Shown one piece after another: positions 25,801 to 34,420 of a DNA stretch of 60,000 nucleotides. This stretch comes from Branchiostoma floridae. Taxonomy: Eukaryota > Chordata > Leptocardii > Amphioxiformes > Branchiostomatidae. The notes below the pieces were generated by a model. The model saw only the letters and a list, made by a program, of their open reading frames with translations, was not told where the DNA came from and ran no database searches. The position numbers and the translations under genes are program-made. Position 1 is the first letter of the stretch. The number at the start of each line of letters is the position of its first letter. Where the stretch lies: assembly GCF_000003815.2 (NCBI RefSeq), contig NC_049980.1, forward strand, positions 20,195,743 to 20,255,742. The letters are read 5' to 3'.

Positions 25801-27008
25801 GTGTCCTACGAACTTCTATATAGGGGTCACCTTTGAAAGGTTCTTTAATCTGTGTGGAAAGCATATCATGTAAGGTTTACCTTAAATCCTTTTGATATCT
25901 AGAACCTGAAACAGTATATCACAGCATTGGCTGCAGATAGAAAATACAGGACTAGCCAATTAGGAGTGTCCTGCTGATGTCTGGGCCAAGGGATGTCTTT
26001 AGGCTGTGTGTTGAGAGCAGATTTACCTCTAATCCTTCTGTACAGGGCTCTATCACCAGGTACTGTCAGATACATAACATGCTGTTCAGTTGAGTTCACT
26101 GAAGGTATCATTTAAAATATCGATGCCAAGTATCCCTCTTTGATAAACTGATGATGATATATGATACATGTAATCAGTGACTTCACTCATTAACTCATAG
26201 TTAGTCAATACAAATGTATTCAATTTTAGAATCTGGTGCAAGGCATGTTTATGGCAAAAACCAGAGCTTGTGTATGTTTTGGTAACAGGTCTTACTGGGG
26301 ACATGGCATCTGGTTACATACCTGTTTACAACACAGTCTGAGGTACAATAGACTCAAGAGAGCTGTGCTGTCCTGCGTCCCAAATGTTTGGATGTCCATG
26401 GGAACTGCACTGGTGTCTGATGGGGCATATCGTTGCTGCTGCTGATGATTGTTCAGTCAGTGTGTCAGCTTCTGCAAACCATTGTGATAATGATTGATCC
26501 ACGCACTTTTTCTGGGAAATTGTGAGTTTTTATTTTGGTTTCCATTTGACAGGTAACTGTCAGCCATTTGGAACCAAATTTGTAATGATTGCAGGGTTTG
26601 ATAGACAGCAGGGAGACAAGTTGTTTAGCTTTGGGCTATATTGTTGTTGTCAGCTTCATTGTACAACAGCGAATCCACTGTAATTCTTGGGAAAGTTGTC
26701 GTACAAATTTGAGCTGTGCTGTGACCAAAATGGCTACCTTAGGTCCTTGACAATGGTCCGTTCTGTCATACACGTGTAGCCTCATACAATGTAGCCTCAA
26801 GAAATCATATGACAATTTTGACTGCACTTATCCTCGAACAGGTACAAAACATTCAATTCCAAGACTTGGCCATGTATAATGTGAATGAATCTGCTCCACC
26901 AACTTGTTGACTTTATTTGCCACTGCAGGGGTGGACATGACAGTGTTCTCGGCAAGGTTTCCTCAGCACACATGGGAAGATGCACTCAAGTACTTCACCC
27001 CATCCTGA
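1723..27008 (+). CDS. SCAPER: SCAPER, C-terminal part of the gene (five exons visible, 5' end outside window)
   Basis: S-phase cyclin A-associated protein in the ER. The family protein is a large cytoplasmic/ER-associated factor first described as a cyclin A/CDK2 partner and later as the bridge between TTC5-bound ribosomes and CCR4-NOT in tubulin mRNA autoregulation. The visible exons are 1723-1875, 13313-13462, 23662-23853, 24098-24158 and 26929-27008, all with GT-AG borders. Recognition rests on the conserved C-terminal blocks EFRHIASYLLWYC, LLHEVILIVGYFT, NQ-VIVQSGR, LPFQYFSDP and LLATFIE, which match the family closely and in order. Phases join cleanly from 13313 to the stop codon (0, 0, 0, then 1). 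The join from 1875 (phase 2) to 13313 (phase 0) fails, so one or more exons between them are missing. The N-terminal portion, including the zinc-finger region of the family, lies before the window. Its 3' end faces the 3' end of the Islet gene about 23 kb away. Confidence 0.93.
2146..2563. other. Assembly gap (418 N)
   Basis: A run of unknown bases. Its length is not a round default, so it may be an estimated gap size. It lies in the interval where a SCAPER exon is missing. Confidence 0.99.
2605..2645 (+). repeat. Possible tRNA-derived (SINE-like) fragment next to the gap
   Basis: The word GGAGTTCAAATCCTACC resembles a tRNA T-arm with B box, and GGGTC...GACCC just before it could form an anticodon-like stem. 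The 5' half is lost in the adjacent gap and no full cloverleaf can be drawn. A decayed SINE is more likely than a functional tRNA. Confidence 0.25.
3377..3530. repeat. Copy of the 'TACAGTNANACCTG' interspersed repeat family
   Basis: Begins TACAGTCAGACCTGTCTGGA followed by GGGACCAC, and carries the sister words ATGGCCCTTATGCAGAGGTG and GGACCAGGACAG. Related sequence occurs at 8395-8545, 8917-9583 and 15601-15783. It is a decayed non-coding copy within a SCAPER intron. Confidence 0.5.
3880..4290. promoter_or_regulatory. Candidate intronic regulatory stretch
   Basis: More GC-rich and CpG-retaining than its surroundings, with a run of factor-like words: CCACCTGC (E-box), TACTTAAGTG (NKX-like), GTTTAATG, TTTGCAAAT, CATGATTAGTTCC and CATCATTTCAG. 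No open frame matches a known protein. The call is by texture and motif words only; sequence conservation was not tested. Confidence 0.3.
6215..6325. promoter_or_regulatory. Candidate intronic regulatory stretch
   Basis: A compact block with GATTAG repeated (AAGGATTAG, AAGATTAGACG), AATAATCAGC, CCGCTAATGAG and CACCAATTG, unlike the low-complexity flanks. GATTAG and TAAT words fit bicoid-type and LIM/Antp-type homeodomains. Inferred from word content only. Confidence 0.3.
8395..8545. repeat. Decayed copy of the 'TACAGTNANACCTG' family
   Basis: Contains the family's internal words GGTGGTCACC, AAAAAGTGGCCACAATGG and CATTGGTTTGTTAG, matching 15700-15783 and 9505-9560. It lies just before the larger TIR element at 8576. 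Confidence 0.5.
8576..10543. mobile_element. Large TIR element (about 2 kb), non-coding, CpG-rich
   Basis: The left end TAACGCTAGTTCGCCTTTGT and the right end (reverse complement TAACGCTAGTTCACCTTTAT) match each other and the 220-bp element at 1204-1423, including GGGTAACC further in. The interior includes strongly CpG-rich sequence (about 9340-9440) and a nested TIR unit at 8917-9583. No transposase-like frame is present, so it looks non-autonomous. CpG density far above the host intron suggests a comparatively recent insertion. Boundaries rest on the TIRs; no clear target duplication was found. Confidence 0.75.
8917..9583. mobile_element. Nested TIR element, 667 bp
   Basis: Perfect 14-bp terminal inverted repeats, TACAGTGAAACCTG at 8917-8930 and CAGGTTTCACTGTA at 9570-9583, lie inside the larger element. 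Subterminal words (AAAAAGTGACCGCAATGGCC, CAGGTGACCCCTA) match copies at 8395-8545 and 15601-15783. No coding capacity seen. This looks like a full-length non-autonomous member of that family. Confidence 0.75.
12240..12400. promoter_or_regulatory. Candidate intronic regulatory stretch
   Basis: Dense words in about 150 bp: GTTGATTAAAGG, CCACCTGCC (E-box), TATGTTTATTTTT (forkhead-like), AAATAATTGATGAGG (Hox/TALE-like), TGATTACTTC and CAGCAGGTGTAA. The block sits about 900 bp before a SCAPER exon. Conservation untested. Confidence 0.35.
13313..13462 (+). CDS. SCAPER: SCAPER exon b (EFRHIASYLLWYC block)
   Basis: A pyrimidine-rich tract, including (CT)n at 13285-13298, leads to acceptor CTACAG ending at 13312; donor GTGAGA starts at 13463. 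The exon is 150 bp, exactly 50 codons, phase 0 at both ends. It encodes TALGEEGISLEFRHIASYLL, then WYCTHWTNQDLLHEVILIVG and YFTALNSDNQ, the most strongly conserved block of the SCAPER C-terminal region. The following exon continues it as VIVQSGR. Confidence 0.95.
15601..15783. repeat. Copy of the 'TACAGTNANACCTG' family, about 183 bp
   Basis: The left end TACAGACAAACCTGCCCAAG and the right end CACTTGGTTTGAC form a weak terminal inverted repeat. Internal words CCAGGTGGTCACTCC and AAAAAGTGGTCACATTGGCC are shared with the copies in the large TIR element. Decayed, non-coding. Confidence 0.6.
15890..16080. promoter_or_regulatory. Candidate intronic regulatory stretch
   Basis: Words include GGTTGATTATGCTGATCAAT (15916-15935), CCTTGGCAACAGCTGATCAA around 15994-16013 (RFX half-site plus E-box CAGCTG) and ATGACATGACAGATCG (TALE-like). 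The base composition is more balanced than the surrounding AT-rich intron. Inferred from words only. Confidence 0.35.
16592..16691. other. Assembly gap (100 N)
   Basis: A run of exactly 100 unknown bases, typical of a gap of unknown size, inside the phase-0 SCAPER intron. Confidence 0.99.
17190..17430. promoter_or_regulatory. Candidate intronic regulatory stretch
   Basis: Contains CACAGATTAATTCTATCAAG, TGATCAGACTAATTTTC, AGATCACG and GATGGATCACC in an otherwise plain intron. Low-confidence call by word density. Confidence 0.22.
18240..18420. promoter_or_regulatory. Candidate intronic regulatory stretch with GATA words
   Basis: GC-rich block holding AGTTATCAGC, GCTCTTATCTCC, ATGGGATAGG and TCTGATAATG, i.e. 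several GATA/TATC words in under 200 bp. It is short and the motif is common, so the call is weak. Confidence 0.25.
19560..19800. promoter_or_regulatory. Candidate intronic regulatory stretch (homeodomain and forkhead words)
   Basis: Holds TAATTAA at 19727-19733, TGTAAATA at 19751-19758, CACTGCAAGTGGAC, ATAGCTGCAGCG and GGTTCCCATGTG. Composition and lack of simple repeats set it apart from neighbouring AT-rich DNA. A frame (19772-20146) starts here but matches no known protein. Confidence 0.35.
21400..21720. promoter_or_regulatory. Candidate Islet-domain enhancer in a SCAPER intron
   Basis: A 320-bp block with balanced composition, TAATTAG at 21594-21600, ATTAATTAG at 21664-21672, CATTATTGGGG, AATCGATGCAG, GCCACATCC and CCCAGAGGCGCTG. 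TAATTAG cores are the preferred sites of LIM-homeodomain and Antp-class factors. Its position inside a SCAPER intron next to Islet fits the known arrangement of bystander-intron enhancers. This remains inference until conservation or chromatin is examined. Confidence 0.4.
22010..22270. promoter_or_regulatory. Candidate Islet-domain enhancer with POU and homeodomain words
   Basis: Contains GTTAATTTGCATAGG (TAAT plus octamer-like ATTTGCAT), AGGCAGCTTTGATTTAG, CTAATCATTAAAAG, GTGCATAAAAGCAATCC and CCATAATTGAAAG over about 250 bp without repeats. The texture is that of a developmental non-coding element. It sits 300 bp after the candidate at 21400-21720 and the two may form one unit. Confidence 0.42.
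23662..23853 (+). CDS. SCAPER: SCAPER exon c (VIVQSGR...LPFQYFSDP block)
   Basis: Acceptor GACTGCAG ends at 23661 and donor GTATAT starts at 23854. It is 192 bp, exactly 64 codons, phase 0 at both ends. It encodes VIVQSGRTPTVLQQLCALPF, QYFSDPQLVAVLFPTLISCC, then YQNEQNRKILQQEISSSLLA and TFIE. This matches the SCAPER family block in which a repeat-like helical region ends in a 'LLATFI' motif. Coding GC content is clearly higher than in the flanking AT-rich introns. Confidence 0.95.
23854..24097 (+). other. SCAPER: Short SCAPER intron (244 bp)
   Basis: Phase-0 intron starting GTATAT with a (GT)-rich stretch near 23895-23930 and ending TTCTTCCAG. Nothing else seen. Confidence 0.85.
24098..24158 (+). 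CDS. SCAPER: SCAPER exon d (short linker exon)
   Basis: Acceptor TTCTTCCAG ends at 24097 and donor GTAAGT starts at 24159. The exon is 61 bp, entering in phase 0 and leaving after one base of a codon. It encodes about 20 residues beginning GRIQDSQQQILLPSKRPKTS. The linker is poorly conserved in the family, but length, splice sites and phase agreement with both neighbours support it. Confidence 0.85.
25160..25620. promoter_or_regulatory. GC-rich candidate regulatory block, last SCAPER intron
   Basis: About 460 bp of elevated GC with few stop codons on either strand: a frame of 169 codons on - (25112-25621) and 110 on + (25268-25600). Neither protein is recognised and neither starts or ends at splice-like borders joining SCAPER. 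Words include the paired forkhead-like TGTTTATTGTTTATGG at about 25418-25433 and AACAGGTGATG. Open frames in two directions with no family match argue for a non-coding element. Confidence 0.35.
26520..26780. promoter_or_regulatory. Candidate regulatory stretch with TALE/Meis words
   Basis: TTTGACAGGTAACTGTCAGC is an inverted pair of TGACAG/CTGTCA words; TTGATAGACAGCAGG, CAAAATGGCTACC and TAATGATTGCAGG follow. It lies about 150-400 bp before the terminal SCAPER exon. Word-based inference only. Confidence 0.35.
26929..27008 (+). CDS. SCAPER: SCAPER terminal coding exon
   Basis: Acceptor CCACTGCAG ends at 26928. The first two bases complete the glycine codon begun in the preceding exon. The frame then reads VDMTVFSARFPQHTWEDALK and YFTPS before TGA at 27006-27008. 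The 'RFP...W..A..FF' pattern corresponds to the last residues of SCAPER in other animals, so this looks like the natural C-terminus. The lysine-rich tail seen in vertebrates is absent. Confidence 0.9.
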
Positions 27009-27960
27009 TGTGAGCTGTCATGAGGTGGCACACGTATAGACAGCAACCAACTGTTTCCACCCTCACGACAGCACTAGTCACCAGCAACTCAAAAGTGAAA
27101 GAGAATCATGTGGAATTTTGTAATTTATGGTACGTTCAGTTTATCGGTTTTGAGGTTAGTTCATGTTACTTTATGTACATTTTGTACATACATTGTATGT
27201 ATCATCTAAGGTTTTGTTTCATTCCATTATGTATCAAACAAGTTTCCCTATATGGTCCTTCTATGTATAAAGTATTTATTTTCCTGTGGATTGGCGTGCA
27301 TGCTTCATTAGCATGTGCATAATACACTTAAGTCTTATTGTTGAGATTGTTACTGTTTTACAGATATTATTATTGTTATATTGTTATGTTAACTGTTAGT
27401 TACTGTTCCTAACTGCAGGACTATTTTGTCCTGTCATATCCTCCTGTATAATTTCCAGAGACTACATATACATGTCATGTATATGAAACAATTTCTATTT
27501 ATTTTCCTCATTTACCTATGGGTATCTAACACCTTTGTCTTGATGTTTTCTTTAAAGGTAATTTATACACATGGCTCTTCTTTTTCTCTGTACATGTGTA
27601 TATACGTTGTAGTAATGTTTCCCTCCTTCTTCATGCCTTGTCCAACAAACATGCCTTTACAAAGTCACAAGTACTCACAACTAAACAAAAGGAAAAACTA
27701 TTTATCCAAAGCGATAAAGTGCATGTTTATGTTGAGGTTTAGGTTTATTGTGAAGTTAACTATCTACAATGAAAATGTACATTCCCTTTTGTGTGCAACA
27801 CATCAAACTGAAGTGTATACAAACCTATCAAAGTTTGATATCTGTTAACACACAGTAATTTCCACAAAGTTTTAAATGCTGATGTTCTATGTACATGTAT
27901 ATTTGGGAATCATTTGGAATAAAGTAAAATCTACAGTGTGTCTCTGCAAATAAATAAAAT
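27009..27960 (+). other. SCAPER: Probable SCAPER 3' UTR with polyadenylation signals
   Basis: AT-rich non-coding sequence follows the SCAPER stop codon. The first canonical AATAAA words are at 27918-27923 and in the cluster around 27949-27958, so the transcript probably ends near 27940-27980. Open frames inside it (27020-27322, 27426-27848) show no recognisable protein and are taken as chance. Transcript data would be needed to fix the end. Confidence 0.5.
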
Positions 27961-28450
27961 GAGCATATCAAAAGCCCCGTCTCAAGATTTCTCATTTTCA
28001 GTAGTCTTAGCCTCATATGCTTTGCTAGAATTTGATGGCCCCTATTATGAGATGATCATATGATAAGTTGAATCTTCCTCATTGTTTTGTTATATTCACA
28101 GAGTTAATACAAGATCATTGTACACAACAAATGCACTGGCTACATGGAATTTGTTTACAAATTGGTTTTGTTTTGGTCTGGAGTACCAATCTAGCACTTT
28201 TTAAGACATTCATGTATAAATGTACTGGTTGTGTTTTGGCCATGGATAAACACTTGATAGAATGACAAGAGGATGTTTGAGAATTGAGTTGTAAAAGAAA
28301 ACATCAGGCAACATTTTTGTCCAGACAATATTTCCAGCTTTGGCATTTAAGTCCTACAATAGCCTTATGATTAATTTGCAAACATGTACTTTATTGTTTA
28401 GTCAACATACCCAATTGTTTTTTCAACATATGCTCCAATACATCATTCAT

Positions 28451-28490
28451 CAACATATGGGACTGTATCTAAATACAGTCCCATATGTTG
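28451..28490. repeat. Perfect inverted repeat, 18-bp arms, 4-base loop
   Basis: CAACATATGGGACTGTAT, loop CTAA, then its exact reverse complement ATACAGTCCCATATGTTG. It lies about 500 bp after the likely SCAPER polyadenylation site. The stem is too short for an ordinary pre-miRNA. It has no recognised family. Confidence 0.95.
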
Positions 28491-29099
28491 TTGCCTAGTC
28501 GAGCATCTAGTAGAAATGCTGCATTCATTTTTGGTTTTCATATTTTAGGGATCAATTTACTTATAGCAGTAAGGTTAGCTATATGTTGCCTTAACTTGTG
28601 GAAGACTGAATTTGTAAATTTATATTTTCACTCATTATTGTATCAACTATGTAATCAGTTGATTTGTCAAGAACATTTTTGAGACACCAGTTTTATTTTG
28701 AAACTTTGTATCAATGTAGACCGCACTTGACCGAATTTATATGTTAGATCACAGCCTTGTGTTGGTGGTGGTACTGTGACCATATAGGGACTGGGATGTT
28801 TTTTGTGTATGCATGTATTCTCGAGTGTTTTATGTGGTGTAATCACATCACTTGATAGCATGTACTTTAATCCTTGTCACAGACATCAACCTGCAGTTTT
28901 GCATAGTTGGCTCCTGTCCTGCCATATTCCCACCTGCCCCCCTGTAACACTATACCCACCAGGTCCCAGCCTCCACTACACCAGCAGTCTGGCATGCCTT
29001 AATCTGCAAAGCTGATCCGGTATATATCGCAGCATATCTCGTTCTCACATATTTAGACTGCATATTTTATGGTGTGCAGTTGAGACTATGTGTACGTCA

Positions 29100-29370
29100 G
29101 GTCCCCAGTATTCATGAATTAGTGATTGCGCACGCGAGAGATATGTTTGTTTGGAATTATCATCGGTACCTGGAGTCGCTCCAGGCAGCAGTCACCTGAT
29201 TTTAGCATTCCCATTTGGCATGATAAAAGGATGGAAGAGGTGGTGCACAGAAAGTTAAAATTGCTCCTACATGAATGCTCAATGTTGGTAGAAGAAAAAA
29301 AAATGATTTGGAACCTGGTTAGCTCACTAAAGCGCTTGATTAAAGATTTATTGAAGATTATCAACTGGTT
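29100..29370. promoter_or_regulatory. Candidate regulatory stretch just past SCAPER
   Basis: Contains CAGTATTCATGAATTAGTGA and GATTGCGCACGCG, GTCGCTCCAGGCAGCAGTCA and CACCTGATTTTAGC. It carries more CpG than sequence to its left and is open in both directions (29126-29386 + and 29119-29364 -), neither recognised. Word and composition call. Confidence 0.28.
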
Positions 29371-30047
29371 GAGACAGACAAGCTAATTAGTTTATACAAG
29401 CAGTTTATACACTCAGGACTTTTTACCAGGAAAGTTTTTTAGTAGTTCATTTCCAAAAGTTTTTGTTAAACCTTTTCCAGCAGCATGTGTGTGGGGGGTT
29501 GAGCAACAGTGCTTGGGACCCCTAGGTTACTTTGGGTCAACTAAACTACAACAAACAAAAAGAGAAAGAATACAGAATATATCTTACAATTCTACTAATT
29601 ATGTTAAATAGATACTGCAAGAGAACAATATAAGAGGAGAAGGTTGTGATGACAACTTGATTCTGCCTTAATTCACTTCTATATTGATACGGTCGTACAA
29701 ACCAAGTTGCTTGAATGGCATCAGAACAGAAGACATTGTTAGCTGAAGTTTTTTCAAAAAGAGTAATTTTCCAGGTTTCCAAGGTTTTCTTGGAATTTCT
29801 TGATTCTCAGGGCATACCAGGTGAGTCCCCTGGAAAATCACAAACCTTTCAAACAGAATGCCACAGATAATAAATTGCTTCTGTGCTGAGGGAGGTTTCC
29901 TATATTGTGGCTTCTGTTGAACCTCAGTACTGACCTTTACTCCATGAGTTACCCAGGTTACAACAGGTGCCTCCCACTGAGGGTCACATGGCCACGGGTT
30001 ATACTTCTGGGGTTACATTTGTTGTGTAAGTCTGGTGAAAGGTCATT

Positions 30048-30061
30048 GGGGGGGGGGGGGG
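30048..30061. repeat. Homopolymer G14
   Basis: Fourteen consecutive G. A likely sequencing-difficult site with no further meaning seen. Confidence 0.9.
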
Positions 30062-31116
30062 CAGGATTCTGTATCTGTGAAGAAACCAAATAATCCATTC
30101 ATGAGACTACCACAGAAGGGCAGACAAATTGCAACATAGCAGATAGATGTATCTACATCAGCCTTTATAGCAGAACGAATCTAGTATTGAGGAATGCAGG
30201 ATTTTGATTACTGACAGCTCTTTTTTTGTCCTCAACCTTGCTTAGTCACCAAAGTAAAAGTCCACATTTCTGGATTGGCAGCACAGTCAGTATTATGATT
30301 AACATACTATTTTTTAGACATTGAAAAAAGATGTCTATGTTATTGGTCATCAAATCATACAAATTATACTTCCAGTTGTTGATTCCTGCCACCAGGGTAT
30401 CAAGTTGGTTTCCACCCATCATACATGTAGTAAACACAGCAGCCTTTTTGGAAACTGATACCTTGACTTGTGAAAAACATTATTTTGAGAAACAGAAAAC
30501 CATATCGATGAAAGGGTTCATTAGTCCCATATGAGTAAGTTGATAAAAAAACATAATTATGAAAACTTGCAATCATATACGATTACGATTGTGCACTGAT
30601 ACTTGGTAGATGGGTAGGTTCGCAAAAGAGCGGTCAAGTGAATTGCCTCATCAGGTGGGTACGTCACAATGTGAACCAGTCAGAATGGCCCTGACTAGGT
30701 ACCTACACGGTGGTGGAAATAAAGCAGTAGTTGTGTGAAAAGAGTCATTGGTCAAGTTCGCCTTCCTAGTGGATTTCAACAGTACTGTAGCAGAACCTCC
30801 AGTTTTGGCATCTCTTGCTCTGGACATGCTATTTGAGGTGGTAGATGGCTCTTGGAACAGAGTAAGTGGTGTATGTTCCCACACCTAGCTGTTTTTTTTA
30901 ACAGGAGGGACTGATTTTCATTCAAAATTTGAAAGAGAATAAACCCAGAAGGGATTGACAGAACCTTGTAATTTCTTGTATGTGGATAGCTTTTAAAAGT
31001 GATGATTTACAAAATTGTATTGACTAAGAAGTCTTATAAATATGCTGATAAGACTCTTGCCATGTAGCAAACAAGGAGGAATATGGATAGATACCAATTA
31101 TACAAATGAAGACCTT

Positions 31117-31440
31117 ATTTGCATAATCAATTAGAAAATACTATAATTCCAAAGTGATCGATTACAGGAACTTCATACTTGGCAGCATTAAAAAGGCAAA
31201 TAAAGGTGAAGATTATAAGACATAAGTCTTGCAATCAGAACTTCATTTCCATAATTTATGAGGAAATGCTACAATAATCTTTGCTAAGTTAAGACTTTCA
31301 TACTTCAACAACTTGCTTTATTGATTATTTAGTGAGAGAAGATAATCAACTGATGAGGACATTATTTGCATATCAATGAGAAACATTTGTAATATGCCAC
31401 TCCAAGGTATGAGGTCATAGAAACTCTAATATTGATATTG
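31117..31440. repeat. Diverged tandem repeat, units of about 120-130 bp
   Basis: Three in-phase unit starts: ATTTGCATAATCAATTAG at 31117, ATTTCCATAATTTATGAGG at 31245 and ATTTGCATATCAATGAG at 31364. Each is followed by a TACTATAATTC / TGCTACAATAATC / TTTGTAATATGC-like block, and the first two also by an ACTTCATACTT / CTTTCATACTT block. Spacing is 128 and 119 bp. Decayed tandem array or repeat fragment, AT-rich and non-coding. Confidence 0.55.
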
Positions 31441-32285
31441 TATTACATGTGTGACCAAACCAGTACTTGATAAAATTCACTTGTGTCTAGAAAATTTCGG
31501 TGCAAATATGCTTTCTGCGGATCACAGCAATGGTGGAAGAAAATTACAAATCAACATCCCCATAGCCTTAAAGAGAGTAGAGTATGAAGAAGTCTATAAT
31601 GTCCTTTTCATTTCCTTTCATCTGAGGAGCATCATCCAGATGTACGAAGCTTTGCTGAGTCCTAAATGAAGTGTTATAGTGTGTGGGAAAGGAAAGCTGC
31701 CTTCATATATCTTTAAATACAGGGAATGGCAGGTAATGTTTTAATGGAACATTTTTGTGAATAAAACATTTTTACACCAAACCATCTTGTAGAAAGTAAA
31801 TTTAGGCATTGGATAAGTTGTGAAATGGAATGCACAATAAAGATGATCCAGTGCCCACCACACCTGCATTAATATGCGCATACTCAAACACACAGCACAG
31901 CAAAATTATCTCCTATGTTTCTTTCAGCTTGGAAGGATACAGGAAATCGAATAAAACTGCAGGATCAAATTTTAGGCATTAGTGAAGTCATTTGAGATGA
32001 AAAGGAATGGAAGAAGTGTGATCAGATGGTGAGATCGGAGCACACCGCCCAGGTTTGTAAAGACTGCAGAAATTGGCAAACTTGAAGATGATTCTCGCCA
32101 TCCCAATAATCCATGACTGCAGAAATAGGTTTGTTTTGCTGGCAGTTGTCCCAGTTCTGCTCCAAGATACAACATGCTAGTTGTGTTGGACCTACCGGCG
32201 CAGCCACCCACACATCCAAATGAGGAATAGTATGGTAACTTCCTTCGTGAGACAAGTACCACCGAACGCTATGTCCATTCAAGGA

Positions 32286-32385
32286 NNNNNNNNNNNNNNN
32301 NNNNNNNNNNNNNNNNNNNNNNNNNNNNNNNNNNNNNNNNNNNNNNNNNNNNNNNNNNNNNNNNNNNNNNNNNNNNNNNNNNNNN
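32286..32385. other. Assembly gap (100 N)
   Basis: A run of 100 unknown bases in intergenic DNA. Confidence 0.99.
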
Positions 32386-33913
32386 GAGTATAATACTTAG
32401 TTGTATGTTTGAAAACTGTTGTATTGCAGTAAAATATTTACTAGTAATACTATTTCTTTCTTTGTGGCAGCTTTTCAACTCAGCAGTAACTAAATTTATC
32501 ATATGGAAAATATACAATGGCAAAAGTACAGATAGACAAAAACAGTACTTCCCGTGAATAAGTAGATCCTTCCGATGACCTGGTAAGTCTGCCATGTCTG
32601 ATAGATAGCTGGCTTTACCACCTCTGAACTCCCTATCACTTCTGTACGCTTGAGCTTTGCCGTGACACCATCGTCCTACTCACTTTCTGTAACTCTAATG
32701 GCAGTGTACTATATAAGTACACGTACGAACACAAAAATTTCAAGAGTTATATGTGTACGTAGATACACAAGGACTGAAAAAACCTCTGCGCACTGGTCGA
32801 AAACATTACAATCCCGGGCATACTTTGTATGAAATATACTTGCGAACTGTTTTGGCAGAGAACTACACTTTCTGGTACTAGAAAGACTATCAGCGTAATT
32901 TGTTAACGAGTCATATTGTTATTATAGATAACTCGTAACGTCTTTCCATTTCTTTTCCCATAGTTAATGTTACCTTTGTTTGCTTTCTACTAGTATTTAT
33001 TTCACGATGGTTACATCGATATAGGCAATCTGGAGTGTGAAGGGAACAAACAAAAATTGTCATTAGATGCAGCCCAGCCCAGAAACACCAGTAATCGGAG
33101 GCGGTTGCCATGGTCACTGGGATAGGGAAGATCTAAAAACATGTGTCAAATCAACACTCTTCAGCATCTGTTTGCCTCTACCTTACCCTTCTGTTGGCTT
33201 GGAAGACGGTAGAAATCAGTCATAAAACATAAACTATGCGTCCCTAAGCTATGTACATGGGCTAATTATTCTACCTTTTCGGCCGATCTCTACTACTACT
33301 ATTTCCCAGCCCACCGTAAGGTCTGGTGGAGGCTAAGCATCTGTATCAACATCTCGATAACGGTGGCGCTCCCAAAGTTTACCCGGATCGGAAAACTGGA
33401 AGTTTCTGTCTTTTCCGAAGTAGGCAGGGTCTTATTAACATCCCCTCGTTACCCTCGTTAACTGTGGAGAAACTTCCTCATGCCCCTGCGATAACGGCAG
33501 CACTAATCACGCGTGTGACATGTGTGATATCGCGTTACTAACGCGACCTTACACGGTGTCAAGGCTTTTGATGTGGGTGGTTGGCAAAATAGTTTGTCCA
33601 TGGCGGCTCGGGAGGTCACTTTCAATGAAGATTGTCAGCTACAACATTCCACCCGCTGTTAAGGGAACGAGGGTATAGTGATATTTAAAATACCTCGAAA
33701 TTAAGTCGACCACAAGTCTTGTAGAAATATTTCCGGTTGATGTAGAACAGTTGAAGCAATGACTTCTTTTACCCAAGCGTGCTCTGACACAGATGTACAC
33801 GCATAAACTCATTATGACTGTTACTTCATACATTACTAGGTGTTATGTATCATTCATTTAATGATTGTATTTTTTATTGTACGTATTTACTATGCTTGCT
33901 CGTGATGTGGGGT

Positions 33914-34037
33914 NNNNNNNNNNNNNNNNNNNNNNNNNNNNNNNNNNNNNNNNNNNNNNNNNNNNNNNNNNNNNNNNNNNNNNNNNNNNNNNNNNNNNNN
34001 NNNNNNNNNNNNNNNNNNNNNNNNNNNNNNNNNNNNN
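33914..34037. other. Assembly gap (124 N)
   Basis: A run of 124 unknown bases in intergenic DNA. Confidence 0.99.
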
Positions 34038-34327
34038 CTTGGGAAAGTCCATGTACATGTACTTTAAGTTGTATCTGAAAAAAGTCAAGCGATGAAAAGT
34101 AAGATTTCTTGTTTATGTATCCACGAATAAACTGACCACGGAAGCTTAGGGATCCTTCCAATACAGCCATAATAGGTGTACATAAGCACTCTTTGTGTCG
34201 TAATTCTTGCCATCCTATTTCAACAATTGAGGTCACTGGGGTTAGGTGCACAACAGAGCATGGGTGACCACGCTCAACAGAGTTTTTGTTCCAAGCAGAG
34301 GTTTGACCTCTACCAACATATGTACAT

Positions 34328-34420
34328 TCTCCAAGCAAATCCTACAGTAGCATAAGACAGTATCAAAAGCTGGCTAATGAGTGTGCATTGGCTGCCGAGT
34401 TGAAGATTAACCATGTACCA
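34328..34420. repeat. Fragment of the 'TCTCCAAG...AAAGCTGGC' repeat family
   Basis: CTCCAAGCAAATCCTACAGT, AGCATAAGACAGTATC and AAAAGCTGGCTAATGAGTG correspond in order to the arms of the foldback element at 41905-42064 (on both strands). This copy has only one arm. Confidence 0.55.

Larger units (their letters stand above)
24159..26928 (+). other. SCAPER: Last SCAPER intron
   Basis: Phase-1 intron of 2.8 kb. It holds a GC-rich block (25160-25620) open in several frames on both strands and a TALE-word stretch (26520-26780). No gene was recognised. Confidence 0.8.

Noticed and set aside
28451-28490. pre-miRNA
   Set aside because: The 18-bp stem is shorter than the roughly 30-bp stem needed for normal Drosha/Dicer processing, and perfect pairing with a four-base loop is atypical.
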